Below are positions 15,862 through 23,120 of a stretch of DNA of 64,000 nucleotides, piece by piece. The stretch is from Maricaulis sp048268525 (GTDB taxonomy: Bacteria; Pseudomonadota; Alphaproteobacteria; Caulobacterales; Maricaulaceae), in assembly GCF_048268525.1 (NCBI RefSeq), contig NZ_JBLWVH010000006.1, forward strand, positions 66,417 through 130,416, given 5' to 3'. Numbering within the stretch: the first letter of the stretch is position 1; each line of letters starts with the position of its first letter. The notes below the pieces were generated by a model. It saw nothing but the letters and a program-made list of their open reading frames with translations. It was not told the DNA's origin and made no database searches. The position numbers and the translations under genes were made by a program.

Positions 15862-16575
15862 TCAGCCAAAGACGCGGCGCAGGATCGATGTGGTCCGGTT
15901 GACGGGATCGCTGCGGATCGCCCGCTCCTCCTCGCCGACATAGTGGAACACACCGGCCATGGCACGGCGCGAGGCGTCGTCAGTCACCTGGTCGCGCAGG
16001 GACCGGCCGTCCGACCGGCTGCGCATCAACCGACCCAGAAAGCCGCCCTGATTGCCCAGTCTTTCCTCGATCGGCAGCAGCGTCCGATAGGCCCCGGACG
16101 CCTCGAGCGTGTCGGCCATGCGGGGGCGGATGAGAGAGTAAAGCGCGTCCGATGTCCGGCGTTCCAGATAGTCGGTGGCCGAGCGGTCACCGCCGCGGAC
16201 AATCCCGATCGCATCGTCCAGTGTAATCGAGCGGACCGCATCGACGAAAATCGTCTGTACCGCCGGCATGGCGGCTTCGGCTGCGCGATTGAGCTGGCGC
16301 TCAAGATCATCGAGCTCTCGCGACAGCCCGACCCGGCGCAACATCCGCTGAACATCGCGAACCCGTGATGGCAGCGGAATGCGCACTTGCGGGTCGCCGA
16401 AGAATCCGTCGGTCCGGCCCAGTCTCGACGTTGCGAGACGCGCCGCCTGGCTCAGCGCCGCCCGGACGCCCTCGCCGGCCTGGCGTTCATTCAGCCGGAA
16501 TTGCCTCGCCAGAGCGGGCGACGGAGCCAATAGGAGGAGTGAGCCAAGGCCCAGGACAAGGGAACGACGGTGCAT
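15862..16575 (-). CDS. DUF4197 family secreted protein
   Basis: 237 residues with a signal peptide (MHRRSLVLGLGSLLLLAPSP then ALA). The mature protein is largely helical and matches the DUF4197 pattern as I know it: LSQAARLATSRLGRTDGFFGDP near 60, IPLP, a central AAEAAMPAVQTIFVDAVRSI and a C-terminal VFHYVGEEERAIRSDP. The frame runs upstream to 16674, but the ATG at 16575 has AGGAG seven bases before it and starts the signal peptide, so it is the clear start. The family has no known function; it is common in Gram-negative periplasms. Confidence 0.85.
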   Translation of the reverse strand: MHRRSLVLGLGSLLLLAPSPALARQFRLNERQAGEGVRAALSQAARLATSRLGRTDGFFGDPQVRIPLPSRVRDVQRMLRRVGLSRELDDLERQLNRAAEAAMPAVQTIFVDAVRSITLDDAIGIVRGGDRSATDYLERRTSDALYSLIRPRMADTLEASGAYRTLLPIEERLGNQGGFLGRLMRSRSDGRSLRDQVTDDASRRAMAGVFHYVGEEERAIRSDPVNRTTSILRRVFG

Positions 16576-16723
16576 GTGAATCTCCTGACAAGGCGAAGGA
16601 GTGTTGCACATGGATGCGCGAGCGAACACTTTGTCGGCGAGGGGGAACTGAACATCGCTGCATCCCCGCGACAAACATGGTCCGGATCGCTAGTCTGCGC
16701 GCCATATTCCAAGGGGGAACACA

Positions 16724-17929
16724 ATGTCAGCACCGAGAACCGACCGTCTGGTCTCGATCGACGCACTGCGCGGCATCGCCGTGCTGGGCATCCTGATGAT
16801 GAATGTACAGGGCTTCGCGATGACGCCCTTCGCATACGACAATCCAACCATGCAGATGGACCTGACCGGCGCCAACATGGATGTCTGGGCCTTTGCCCAC
16901 ACCTTCTTCGCCTTCAAGTTCATCACCATCTTCTCGACCTTGTTCGGCGCCGGCATCATCCTGATGGCGGGCGATGGCGAGGACACCGGCAAGCATTACC
17001 CGCGCATGCTGTGGCTGCTCGCGATCGGGGCGGTGCACGCCTACCTGCTGTGGTGGGGCGATATCCTGGTCCATTACGCCCTGCTCGGCATGCTGGCCGT
17101 GAAGGCCCGCCGCATGTCAGCGACCAAGCTGACCTGGTACGGCCTCGGGCTTATCGTCCTCTCGGCGCCTTTGATGGTCGGTGGCAACTATCTCGGCGCC
17201 ATGTTCGCGACGCCGGAGTCCGCTGCCCAGGAAGCCGAAATGATGGCCGGCCTGATGGACGGCATGATCAGTGCCTATCAGACCGGCTATATTGATCGCC
17301 TGCCCTGGAATGCCGGATTTGCCGTCTTCGGCCAGATCTTCAGCATCATCGGGCTGGGTCCGCGCACCATGGGTCTGATGTTCATCGGCATGGCCCTGTT
17401 CAAGAGCGGCTTCCTGTCTGCCAGCTGGGGCTATGTCCGCTACGGCGTGCTGGCCGCGGTCTCCCTGGCTGCCGGCTGGTGGCTCTGCCACACCTCGACC
17501 GTCCTGATGGTGGACGGCGAGTTCAGCGCGCAGGCCATGGCCGATGGCAATGCGCTGATGTATGTCGGCAGCCTCACCCTGGCCTTCGGTTATGCCTCGA
17601 CCGTGATGCTGATCGCCAAGATCGGGATCTTCAGCCTGATCGTGAAACTGTTCGCGGCGACCGGCCGGATGGCCTTCACCAACTATCTGACCCAGACGCT
17701 GATCATGACCTTCATCTTCGTCGGCACGCCAGGCCTTGGCCTGTTCGGCACCGTCGAACGGGTCGATCAGTTCAACATGGTCCTGATGGTCTGGGCGGTG
17801 CAGCTGGTCTGGTCGCCGATCTGGCTCCACTTCTTCCGCTTCGGCCCGCTGGAATGGCTGTGGCGCTCACTCACCTATGGTGGGTTCCAGCCGCTGCTGA
17901 AAGGCAAGCCTGTCGAGGCGGCGGGGTAA
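16724..17929 (+). CDS. DUF418 family membrane protein (YeiB-like)
   Basis: 401-residue inner-membrane protein with about ten helices. The N-terminal SIDALRGIAVLGILMMNVQ is the heparan-alpha-glucosaminide-acetyltransferase-like opening of YeiB proteins, and the C-terminal DUF418 block includes GRMAFTNYLTQTLIMTFIF and FGPLEWLWRSLTYG. AAGGGGGAA precedes the ATG. Related acyltransferase-3-fold proteins move acyl groups across the membrane, but no activity is established for this branch. It is transcribed alone, divergent from the DUF4197 gene. Confidence 0.9.
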   Translation: MSAPRTDRLVSIDALRGIAVLGILMMNVQGFAMTPFAYDNPTMQMDLTGANMDVWAFAHTFFAFKFITIFSTLFGAGIILMAGDGEDTGKHYPRMLWLLAIGAVHAYLLWWGDILVHYALLGMLAVKARRMSATKLTWYGLGLIVLSAPLMVGGNYLGAMFATPESAAQEAEMMAGLMDGMISAYQTGYIDRLPWNAGFAVFGQIFSIIGLGPRTMGLMFIGMALFKSGFLSASWGYVRYGVLAAVSLAAGWWLCHTSTVLMVDGEFSAQAMADGNALMYVGSLTLAFGYASTVMLIAKIGIFSLIVKLFAATGRMAFTNYLTQTLIMTFIFVGTPGLGLFGTVERVDQFNMVLMVWAVQLVWSPIWLHFFRFGPLEWLWRSLTYGGFQPLLKGKPVEAAG

Positions 17930-17972
17930 ACCTCGCGCACTTCAGCCCTGTCAGCCCTGATGGACGCCCCGC

Positions 17973-18533
17973 TCAATAGGGGCGTTCATCAGGCAGGAGC
18001 TCCCGGGCCTTGGCCAGGTCTCCGACCTCGACATGAGAGTAGATCGTCGCCGCCAAACTCGTGACATCAGTGATCCGGATGATCCATTCATCCACATAGC
18101 GGCGCACGGCTTCGCCACACAATCCAATCTGGATCGCCCTGTGGGCGAGAGGCTGGTGGTGAAGGTCGCGCTCCGGATCCCACTGGATTCTAACGGGTGA
18201 AGCCGCCTTCAGCCTGGCCCAATCCTCCGGACTCATCGACGGGTCCGGGTGGCTGGGACAGCTATGCTCCAACGCCCACCCAAACCCTTCCCGACTGATG
18301 TCGATGGCGAGAATTCGATTCTGACCGGCATCCTTGAAGCCCCAACCGGCGCGATACATCATCCACAGGAAAGAGGGCTTGATCCAGGTCATCCGATCCA
18401 TCTTGAAGGGCGGTGAGACAAATGTCCCCGCAGCCAAAGCCGCGTCGGCGATCGTGTCACTGTAAGCTTGGTATACCCGGATTGTCTGCTCGTCATGGAC
18501 GGCGCGAATCTGCTTCTCGGGAATGTCATTCAT
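17973..18533 (-). CDS. DUF4291 family protein
   Basis: 186-residue soluble protein. The opening (RAVHDEQTIRVYQAYSDTIA) and the following FKMDRMTWIKPSFLWMMYRAGW are the hallmark of DUF4291, a family with no known function found widely in bacteria and fungi. The dense conserved Trp/Tyr/Arg pattern suggests an enzyme or nucleic-acid-binding fold. The final part (HVEVGDLAKARELLPDERPY) also fits the family. It lies convergent with the DUF418 gene and shares no operon. Confidence 0.85.
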   Translation of the reverse strand: MNDIPEKQIRAVHDEQTIRVYQAYSDTIADAALAAGTFVSPPFKMDRMTWIKPSFLWMMYRAGWGFKDAGQNRILAIDISREGFGWALEHSCPSHPDPSMSPEDWARLKAASPVRIQWDPERDLHHQPLAHRAIQIGLCGEAVRRYVDEWIIRITDVTSLAATIYSHVEVGDLAKARELLPDERPY

Positions 18534-18689
18534 CGGACGACAAGCGAACCTCTCTGGGCGCGGGTCCGGAGCGGGATACTCATCACGCTATCACATGAAT
18601 GGCCGGGAAGGCACGGGGCGATGGCAAGGTGACAGCCTGCCACCGCCGCACTAGCGTCCACTTGAAAGACGTTGAAAAAGGGTTGGCCA

Positions 18690-19421
18690 ATGAGAGTGTT
18701 TGTACTTGCGCTGTGCGCATTCCTGATCCTGCCGCACGCAGCCGAAGCGTTCCAGGACGAGATCGTGGTAACCGGATCGCGGATCGCCCGCCCGGAAGCG
18801 CGGCGCAACCGCGAAGCCCAGACTGTCCCCCATGTCCATGTCGTTCGCCGGGCCGACAATTTCCTCGTCACGGTCGAAATCCTGTCCGACACGCGCGAGC
18901 AGGACCCGCGCCGCGAAGAAGTTCGGGCAACCCTGCAAGCCATGCTCGAACAGGCCGAGCGGTCACCGGGCATCACGGTCTCGATGATGGGCGACGGTTT
19001 GGTCGATCTCGACCCCGACATGATCGGACAAGTTGCCATCACCGAGCATCCGCGCCGCGAAGATGTGTCCACGGTCACGCTTTATCTGAAGACACCGGTC
19101 GGCGAGTCGGACGACTTCGACGATGCCGACAATCGCGTCGCGGCCTTTGTCGAAAGCCTGCAAGGCACTGGACGCGCCAGTGTCCACCCTTCGCCATCCT
19201 ACAGCCTGACCCTGACTGGCGGCGCCGACCAGTATCGCAATGATGTGGTGCGCGCGATCGCCAATGATGTCCGCTTCCTGCGCACGACCTTCGGCAGTGA
19301 CTATGAAATCAATGTCGCGACCAACCTGCAGGAACGCGTCCGCCTGACCCAGACCGGCCCGCTGGAACTGTCAATCTTCCTGCCCTATACGGCCGCGATC
19401 ATGCTGAAACAGGACGATTGA
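18690..19421 (+). CDS. Secreted protein with a TonB-receptor-like N-terminal motif
   Basis: 243 residues with a signal peptide (MRVFVLALCAFLILPHAAEA, then FQDEIVV). Directly after cleavage the protein reads EIVVTGSRIARPEARRN, the same short motif that opens the plug of many TonB-dependent receptors in Caulobacter-like bacteria, yet the protein is far too short for a 22-strand barrel. The rest alternates charged helices and strands (FLVTVEILSDTREQDPRREE; VSTVTLYLKTPVG; YSLTLTGGADQYRNDVV) and suits a soluble periplasmic domain. The ATG is chosen over an in-frame TTG at 18672 because AAAAGGG precedes it. Its end overlaps the convergent LysR gene by 23 bases. Function unknown. Confidence 0.75.
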   Translation: MRVFVLALCAFLILPHAAEAFQDEIVVTGSRIARPEARRNREAQTVPHVHVVRRADNFLVTVEILSDTREQDPRREEVRATLQAMLEQAERSPGITVSMMGDGLVDLDPDMIGQVAITEHPRREDVSTVTLYLKTPVGESDDFDDADNRVAAFVESLQGTGRASVHPSPSYSLTLTGGADQYRNDVVRAIANDVRFLRTTFGSDYEINVATNLQERVRLTQTGPLELSIFLPYTAAIMLKQDD

Positions 19422-20307
19422 GGCGCGGCGTCCAGACCTCCAGCAGGTGACGGACAAAAGCCCGGCGCACGGGTGACTCGGTCCGGGAACCGGGCCAGAC
19501 CGCGTGCAGGTCGATGGGGGGCACCTGCCAGCCTGGAGCCGCTTCAACAAGTGCGCCGGATGCCAAATGGGCGGCGACCAGATGGGTTGGCGGGGTCGCC
19601 AGGCCCATCCCGGCCAGGGCCAGCTCGATCATCGCGTCGATACTGCCGACCTCGGCCGCCGTCGCGGTCGGCAGTTCCACTGTCTCCCCATCCGGCGACA
19701 GAAGGGGACGGCGCGCCGACATGCTCGCCAAGCGGACCCAGGGCCGCCGGGCCATACCATCTGCGTCAGGGCTTGTTGCATCTGCCTGCAAGAGCTGCGG
19801 TGCACAGACCAGACTTCGTTCGATCTGGCCGATCCGCCGGATCTTCATGGCGCTATCGGCGAATTGTCCGGCGCGGATGGCCAGATCGAAGCGACCGGCG
19901 ATCAGATCAGCCGCCACGTCCGAGACGTCGAGCCGAATGGTGATGTCGCGATGGGTCCGCGTGAAGGCCGCGACCGCCTCGCCGAAACCGGCACCGATCA
20001 CCGCCGAGGTACAGGTGACCGAGAGCTGGCCGCGCAGCACGCCGGTGCGCGACCCCGCCAGCTGGATCGCTCCGTCGGCGGCTGCGAGCATTGCCTCGGC
20101 CTGCTGCCCCAGCGCTTCACCCAGCGGGGTCGGTGACAGACGTCGGGTCGAACGGTTCAGGAGCGGCGCGCCAACCGCCGCCTCCAGCGCGCTGACATGA
20201 TAGCTGACCGTCGAGGGCGCCATGCCCAGCTGGTCGGCAGCGGCGCGAAACGAACCGGTCCGCAGCACCATGCCAAAGGTGGCGAGGGATTTGAGATGCT
20301 CAAGCAT
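19399..20307 (-). CDS. LysR-family transcription regulator
   Basis: 302 residues: an N-terminal winged helix-turn-helix (RTGSFRAAADQLGMAPSTVS near 17-36, then LLNRSTRRLSPTPLGE) and the two-lobed effector-binding domain from about residue 90 (LRGQLSVTCTSAVIGAGF). It is divergent from a LysE-type exporter, 88 bases apart, a classic arrangement in which the regulator controls the exporter in response to the exported compound. A 10-bp palindrome sits in the shared gap. The effector is not evident; the branch resembles the DsdC/YafC-like group with a short linker. Confidence 0.92.
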   Translation of the reverse strand: MLEHLKSLATFGMVLRTGSFRAAADQLGMAPSTVSYHVSALEAAVGAPLLNRSTRRLSPTPLGEALGQQAEAMLAAADGAIQLAGSRTGVLRGQLSVTCTSAVIGAGFGEAVAAFTRTHRDITIRLDVSDVAADLIAGRFDLAIRAGQFADSAMKIRRIGQIERSLVCAPQLLQADATSPDADGMARRPWVRLASMSARRPLLSPDGETVELPTATAAEVGSIDAMIELALAGMGLATPPTHLVAAHLASGALVEAAPGWQVPPIDLHAVWPGSRTESPVRRAFVRHLLEVWTPRLNRPVSA

Positions 20308-20332
20308 TCATCAGATTTTTCGCACAATGAAA

Positions 20333-20342
20333 TTCAATTGAA
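20333..20342. promoter_or_regulatory. Candidate LysR operator
   Basis: TTCAATTGAA, a perfect 10-bp palindrome in the 88-base gap between the divergent regulator and exporter genes. The gap is clearly more AT-rich than its surroundings, as expected for a control region; assignment to the LysR protein is inferred from position. Confidence 0.45.
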
Positions 20343-20395
20343 CAGACTAATCAATTATCCAGGCAACGGCTACCTCCTCGAAAAAGGAGACTGCA

Positions 20396-20992
20396 ATGGG
20401 AAACCTGCTGGCCATGAGCGCGTTTGCGCTGACCATGTCGATCTCGCCGGGACCGGTGAACATGATGACGCTGTCCGCCGGACTGCATCACGGGCCGGTG
20501 CGCGCCCTGCCCTTTGTGGTTGGCTCGACCGCCGGTTTTACAGCCTTGCTCGTGAGTGTGGGGCTCGCCGCCAATCTGGTGGCGACGCTGGGCAGCTACT
20601 GGATGCAGGCCCTTTCGGTGATCGGCGCCGCCGTCATCATCTGGTTCGGTATCAGGATCGCCCTCGCGCCAACCGGTCTTGCGGAAACCGACAAGCCGGA
20701 CATTCCCCGGGCCTGGCAGGGCGCCCTGATGCAATGGGTCAACCCCAAGGCCTGGGCGGCCTGCCTGGCCGCGGTCTCGCTGTTTGAGCTGGCTGGGCCC
20801 AGCCGCGAACTGGCCGTTTTCGCCAGCTTGTACTTCGCGCTTTGCCTGATCGGGGTCGGCAGCTGGGCGGTGCTCGGCGGCAGCATCCGCCGCTTCCTGG
20901 CCAACCCTGTCCGCATGCGCATCTTCAACATCGCGGTCGGTGGAACCTTGGTGGTGTTGGCGCTGGGCCTGGCGGTGGATAGCCTGGTCTGA
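20396..20992 (+). CDS. LysE/RhtB-family amino-acid exporter
   Basis: 198-residue inner-membrane exporter with six helices. The N-terminal SISPGPVNMMTLSAGLHHG is the conserved first-helix signature of this family, and AWQGALMQWVNPKAWAACLA near 105 is the second conserved block. Family members export amino acids such as lysine, arginine, homoserine or threonine; which one cannot be told. AAAAAGGAGA sits just before the ATG. Control by the divergent LysR protein is likely. Confidence 0.9.
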   Translation: MGNLLAMSAFALTMSISPGPVNMMTLSAGLHHGPVRALPFVVGSTAGFTALLVSVGLAANLVATLGSYWMQALSVIGAAVIIWFGIRIALAPTGLAETDKPDIPRAWQGALMQWVNPKAWAACLAAVSLFELAGPSRELAVFASLYFALCLIGVGSWAVLGGSIRRFLANPVRMRIFNIAVGGTLVVLALGLAVDSLV

Positions 20993-21059
20993 CGTCGCCC
21001 GCGATCGCGCACGTTTTCCCAATACATTCTGAACGTGAGCGCGCGACGCGCAGACTGGT

Positions 21060-21188
21060 CCATACAGCCCTTGTCAGCCAGCAGGCCGTATCCGGTTTTC
21101 CAGCTCAAGGGTAAACCGCGAAGCGGCCGCCATGCGGCCCTTGACCTGGAAAACCGGATGCGGCGACATCTCGGCAAGGAGTGTATGG
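21060..21188. repeat. Repeat family B, copy 2 (long foldback)
   Basis: About 129 bases folding back: CCATACA/TGTATGG at the ends, CCTTG/CAAGG inside, then a long arm at 21086-21111 starting CCGTATCCGGTTTTCCAG pairs with 21138-21163. Compared with copy 1 at 2926-3055, several stem positions differ on both strands so that pairing is preserved. Confidence 0.75.
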
Positions 21189-21298
21189 GTGGGTGTGCGC
21201 AAATGCGCGGCAGGGTCATGGAATAGTGCGAGTTGCACCTTCCACCTCGGCGTCGGCATGGAAATAATTGGCGGCTGCCGCCTTGTATTCCAGCACAA

Positions 21299-21325
21299 AT
21301 TGGCAATCTTTGTCAGATTATGCCA
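21299..21325. promoter_or_regulatory. Candidate operator of the first ParDE pair
   Basis: Half-sites TGGCA (21301-21305) and TGCCA (21321-21325) face each other with centres 20 bases apart. The longer ATTGGCA is the same half-site found in the perfect operator of the second ParDE locus at 29223. Autorepression by the antitoxin is usual for such pairs. Confidence 0.35.
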
Positions 21326-21350
21326 TGCTTTCGGAGGACTGGAGCTGCCG

Positions 21351-21599
21351 ATGGCCACGATGAACATCTCCTTGCCCGACGCCATGAAGCTCTGGGTCGA
21401 AGCCCAGAGCGCTGACGGTCGCTACAGCAATGCCAGCGATTATGTGCGCGACCTGATCCGGCGCGACCAGGACCGGCGCATCCGCATCGCCCATATGCAA
21501 GGCCTGGTCGACGAGGCGAGCGAGAGCGGCGTCACCGAGCGCAGCATGGCGGACATCCGGGCCGCGGCCCGATCGCAGCTACGCGTCGCGGAAGACTAA
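21351..21599 (+). CDS. parD: ParD-type antitoxin
   Basis: 82-residue ribbon-helix-helix protein. The first strand MATMNISLPDAMKLWVE and the helix pair around GRYSNASDYVRDLIRRDQ match ParD/RHH_4 antitoxins, which bind DNA through the N-terminal ribbon and neutralise the toxin with the C-terminal tail (the acidic SGVTERSMADI stretch here). GGAG precedes the ATG at 21351; the frame upstream to 21132 crosses a repeat and is not coding. The toxin gene begins 8 bases after the stop. Confidence 0.88.
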   Translation: MATMNISLPDAMKLWVEAQSADGRYSNASDYVRDLIRRDQDRRIRIAHMQGLVDEASESGVTERSMADIRAAARSQLRVAED

Positions 21600-21607
21600 G
21601 GCTGTCG

Positions 21608-21901
21608 ATGGACTATGCGATCAGCCGGGCTGCGGAAGCCGACCTGATCGCGCTCTATCGGGAGGGGGCGGACCGCTTTGGCCCCGACCAGGCGGATCGC
21701 TATCATGCCAGCCTGCAAACCGCGTTCGAGTTTCTAGCCCGGCATCCGCAAGCTGCCCGGGAGCGCTCCGAGATATCGCCCCCTGTTCGCTGCCATCCGC
21801 ACGGTTCCCACCTTATCCTCTACCGCGCCGACACAGCCGGCCAAGTTCTCATCCTGAGGGTGCGCCATGGCCGGGAGGACTGGGAAAGCGAAGACGGCTA
21901 G
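21608..21901 (+). CDS. parE: ParE-type toxin
   Basis: 97-residue RelE/ParE-fold protein. The N-terminal MDYAISRAAEADLIALYREG helix, the helical hairpin to LARHPQAARER and the C-terminal strands with LILYRAD, VLILRVRHGRED are typical of ParE. Chromosomal ParE proteins usually poison DNA gyrase, though target choice varies between copies and cannot be read here. The C-terminal Arg-His-Gly-Arg-Glu is present, suggesting an intact toxin. Translated right after its antitoxin. Confidence 0.88.
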   Translation: MDYAISRAAEADLIALYREGADRFGPDQADRYHASLQTAFEFLARHPQAARERSEISPPVRCHPHGSHLILYRADTAGQVLILRVRHGREDWESEDG

Positions 21902-21954
21902 GGAACAGGCATAATTGGCGACGCGTTAATTGCACCTGTCGCAGATTCCCGCCG

Positions 21955-22356
21955 CTAAACCTTCCGCCGAAACCGCGTCAGTCCCACCGCCGCCGCGTCC
22001 GCATAGGCATCGACCTTGCGTGTCGTGACCTGGGCGGCGGAGACGACGGCGGGTTCAAGGGCGATATCCAGGACCGTCCCGCACAGGGTTTCCTGGAGGT
22101 CGAACTGGCGGGTTTCCAGTGCCTTGATGCCGTGCAGGATATAGTCGTAGTCGACCACGGTGGCGATATCATCCGACCCGCACCATTCCTTGGACACCAG
22201 GGTGATGACGTCGATCAGGACGCGTTGTTTGACGCCGCGCTCATAATCATGGATGCCGATCTCGACATCCAGCTTCACGCCTTCCAGCCGGTAGATGAAG
22301 ACATCCTCGCCGGAGGCGCTGGCGAGGGCGTTCTCGATCACATTGTCCAGTCTCAT
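21955..22356 (-). CDS. folB: Dihydroneopterin aldolase
   Basis: 133-residue enzyme of folate synthesis that splits 7,8-dihydroneopterin into 6-hydroxymethyl-dihydropterin and glycolaldehyde. Key motifs: DVEIGIHDYERGVKQRVLID near residues 31-50 with the active-site Glu, VDYDYI near 68 and the KVDAY segment near the C-terminus. Its ATG overlaps the end of the upstream short-chain reductase by four bases (ATGA), so the two are co-translated. That linkage points to a folate or reduced-pterin role for the partner as well. Confidence 0.9.
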   Translation of the reverse strand: MRLDNVIENALASASGEDVFIYRLEGVKLDVEIGIHDYERGVKQRVLIDVITLVSKEWCGSDDIATVVDYDYILHGIKALETRQFDLQETLCGTVLDIALEPAVVSAAQVTTRKVDAYADAAAVGLTRFRRKV

Positions 22357-23120
22357 GAGGCGTCGTCCTGCGGCGGATTGGCAGCATACATGACATCGCG
22401 ATTGCGGGCATCGAGATGCTGGCCACCATCAATAGTGATGGTCTCACCCGTCATCGAGGGCGTCGCAAGGATGAAGCGCACCGCACGGATGATGTCGTCA
22501 GACGTCGAGCCGCCGCGCATCGGGTTCATCGAATGGGCGCGCTGGAACTCGTCCGCCGACTGACCGCCCGATGGCAGGGTGATGCCCGGCGCGATCGCAT
22601 TGACCCGCACCGTTGGCGCCAGCGCCATGGCCATGGTCGTGGTGGCCCCAAGGAGTGCGTATTTGGACAGGGTGTAGGCAAAGAAATCCGGATTGAGGTT
22701 GAACAGTTTCTGGTCGAGCAGATTGATCACACAGCCGGAGGCCCGCCCGGTGTGCCCTGTCGCCATCGCCTTGGCCAGCAGGACTGGCGCGGCCGTATTG
22801 ATGCGCCAGTGATCCTCCAGCGATTGCGGGGTGACGTCTTCCGGCCGGTCCATCTCGAAGATCGAGGCGGAGTTGATCAACACGTCGACACGCCCCACAT
22901 CCGCCAGGAAAGCTTCGACAGCACCGGTATCGGCGAGGTCAAACTGAACGGCCCGGGCCGAGCCTCCTGCCGCAACGATGTCAGCAGCAACGGCCTGTGC
23001 GTCGCCCGCCGAAGCATTGTAATGAACGACCACATGCCAGCCATCCGCACCCAGGGCGCTGGCGATTTTGGCACCCAGGCGCTTGCCGCCGCCGGTTACG
23101 AGCGCAATCCTGTCCGACAT
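22353..23120 (-). CDS. Short-chain dehydrogenase, pteridine-reductase-like (FolM type)
   Basis: 255-residue Rossmann-fold NAD(P)H reductase. The nucleotide motif is TGGGKRLGAKIA at residues 9-20; the Arg after Gly is typical of pteridine reductases rather than ordinary TGxxxGxG members. The catalytic Tyr-Lys lie in YTLSKYA near 155, NSAS near 82 replaces NNAG, and the GGQ end is present. Fusion-like coupling to folB (ATGA) supports a dihydrofolate or dihydromonapterin reductase role like FolM; this is an inference. Its ATG at 23120-23118 overlaps the divergent uvrC start. Confidence 0.8.
   Translation of the reverse strand: MSDRIALVTGGGKRLGAKIASALGADGWHVVVHYNASAGDAQAVAADIVAAGGSARAVQFDLADTGAVEAFLADVGRVDVLINSASIFEMDRPEDVTPQSLEDHWRINTAAPVLLAKAMATGHTGRASGCVINLLDQKLFNLNPDFFAYTLSKYALLGATTTMAMALAPTVRVNAIAPGITLPSGGQSADEFQRAHSMNPMRGGSTSDDIIRAVRFILATPSMTGETITIDGGQHLDARNRDVMYAANPPQDDAS

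Larger units (their letters stand above)
20993..21350. other. Non-coding stretch before the first ParDE locus
   Basis: 358 bases. The first 200 hold repeat family B copy 2 (21060-21188). The last 120 are more AT-rich and contain the control region of the toxin-antitoxin pair. No coding frame here has a ribosome site; open frames across the repeat reflect its palindromes. Confidence 0.65.

Noticed and set aside
21132..21350. Upstream extension of the first ParD antitoxin
   Set aside because: It runs through repeat family B and the control region; antitoxins of this type begin at the ribbon strand.
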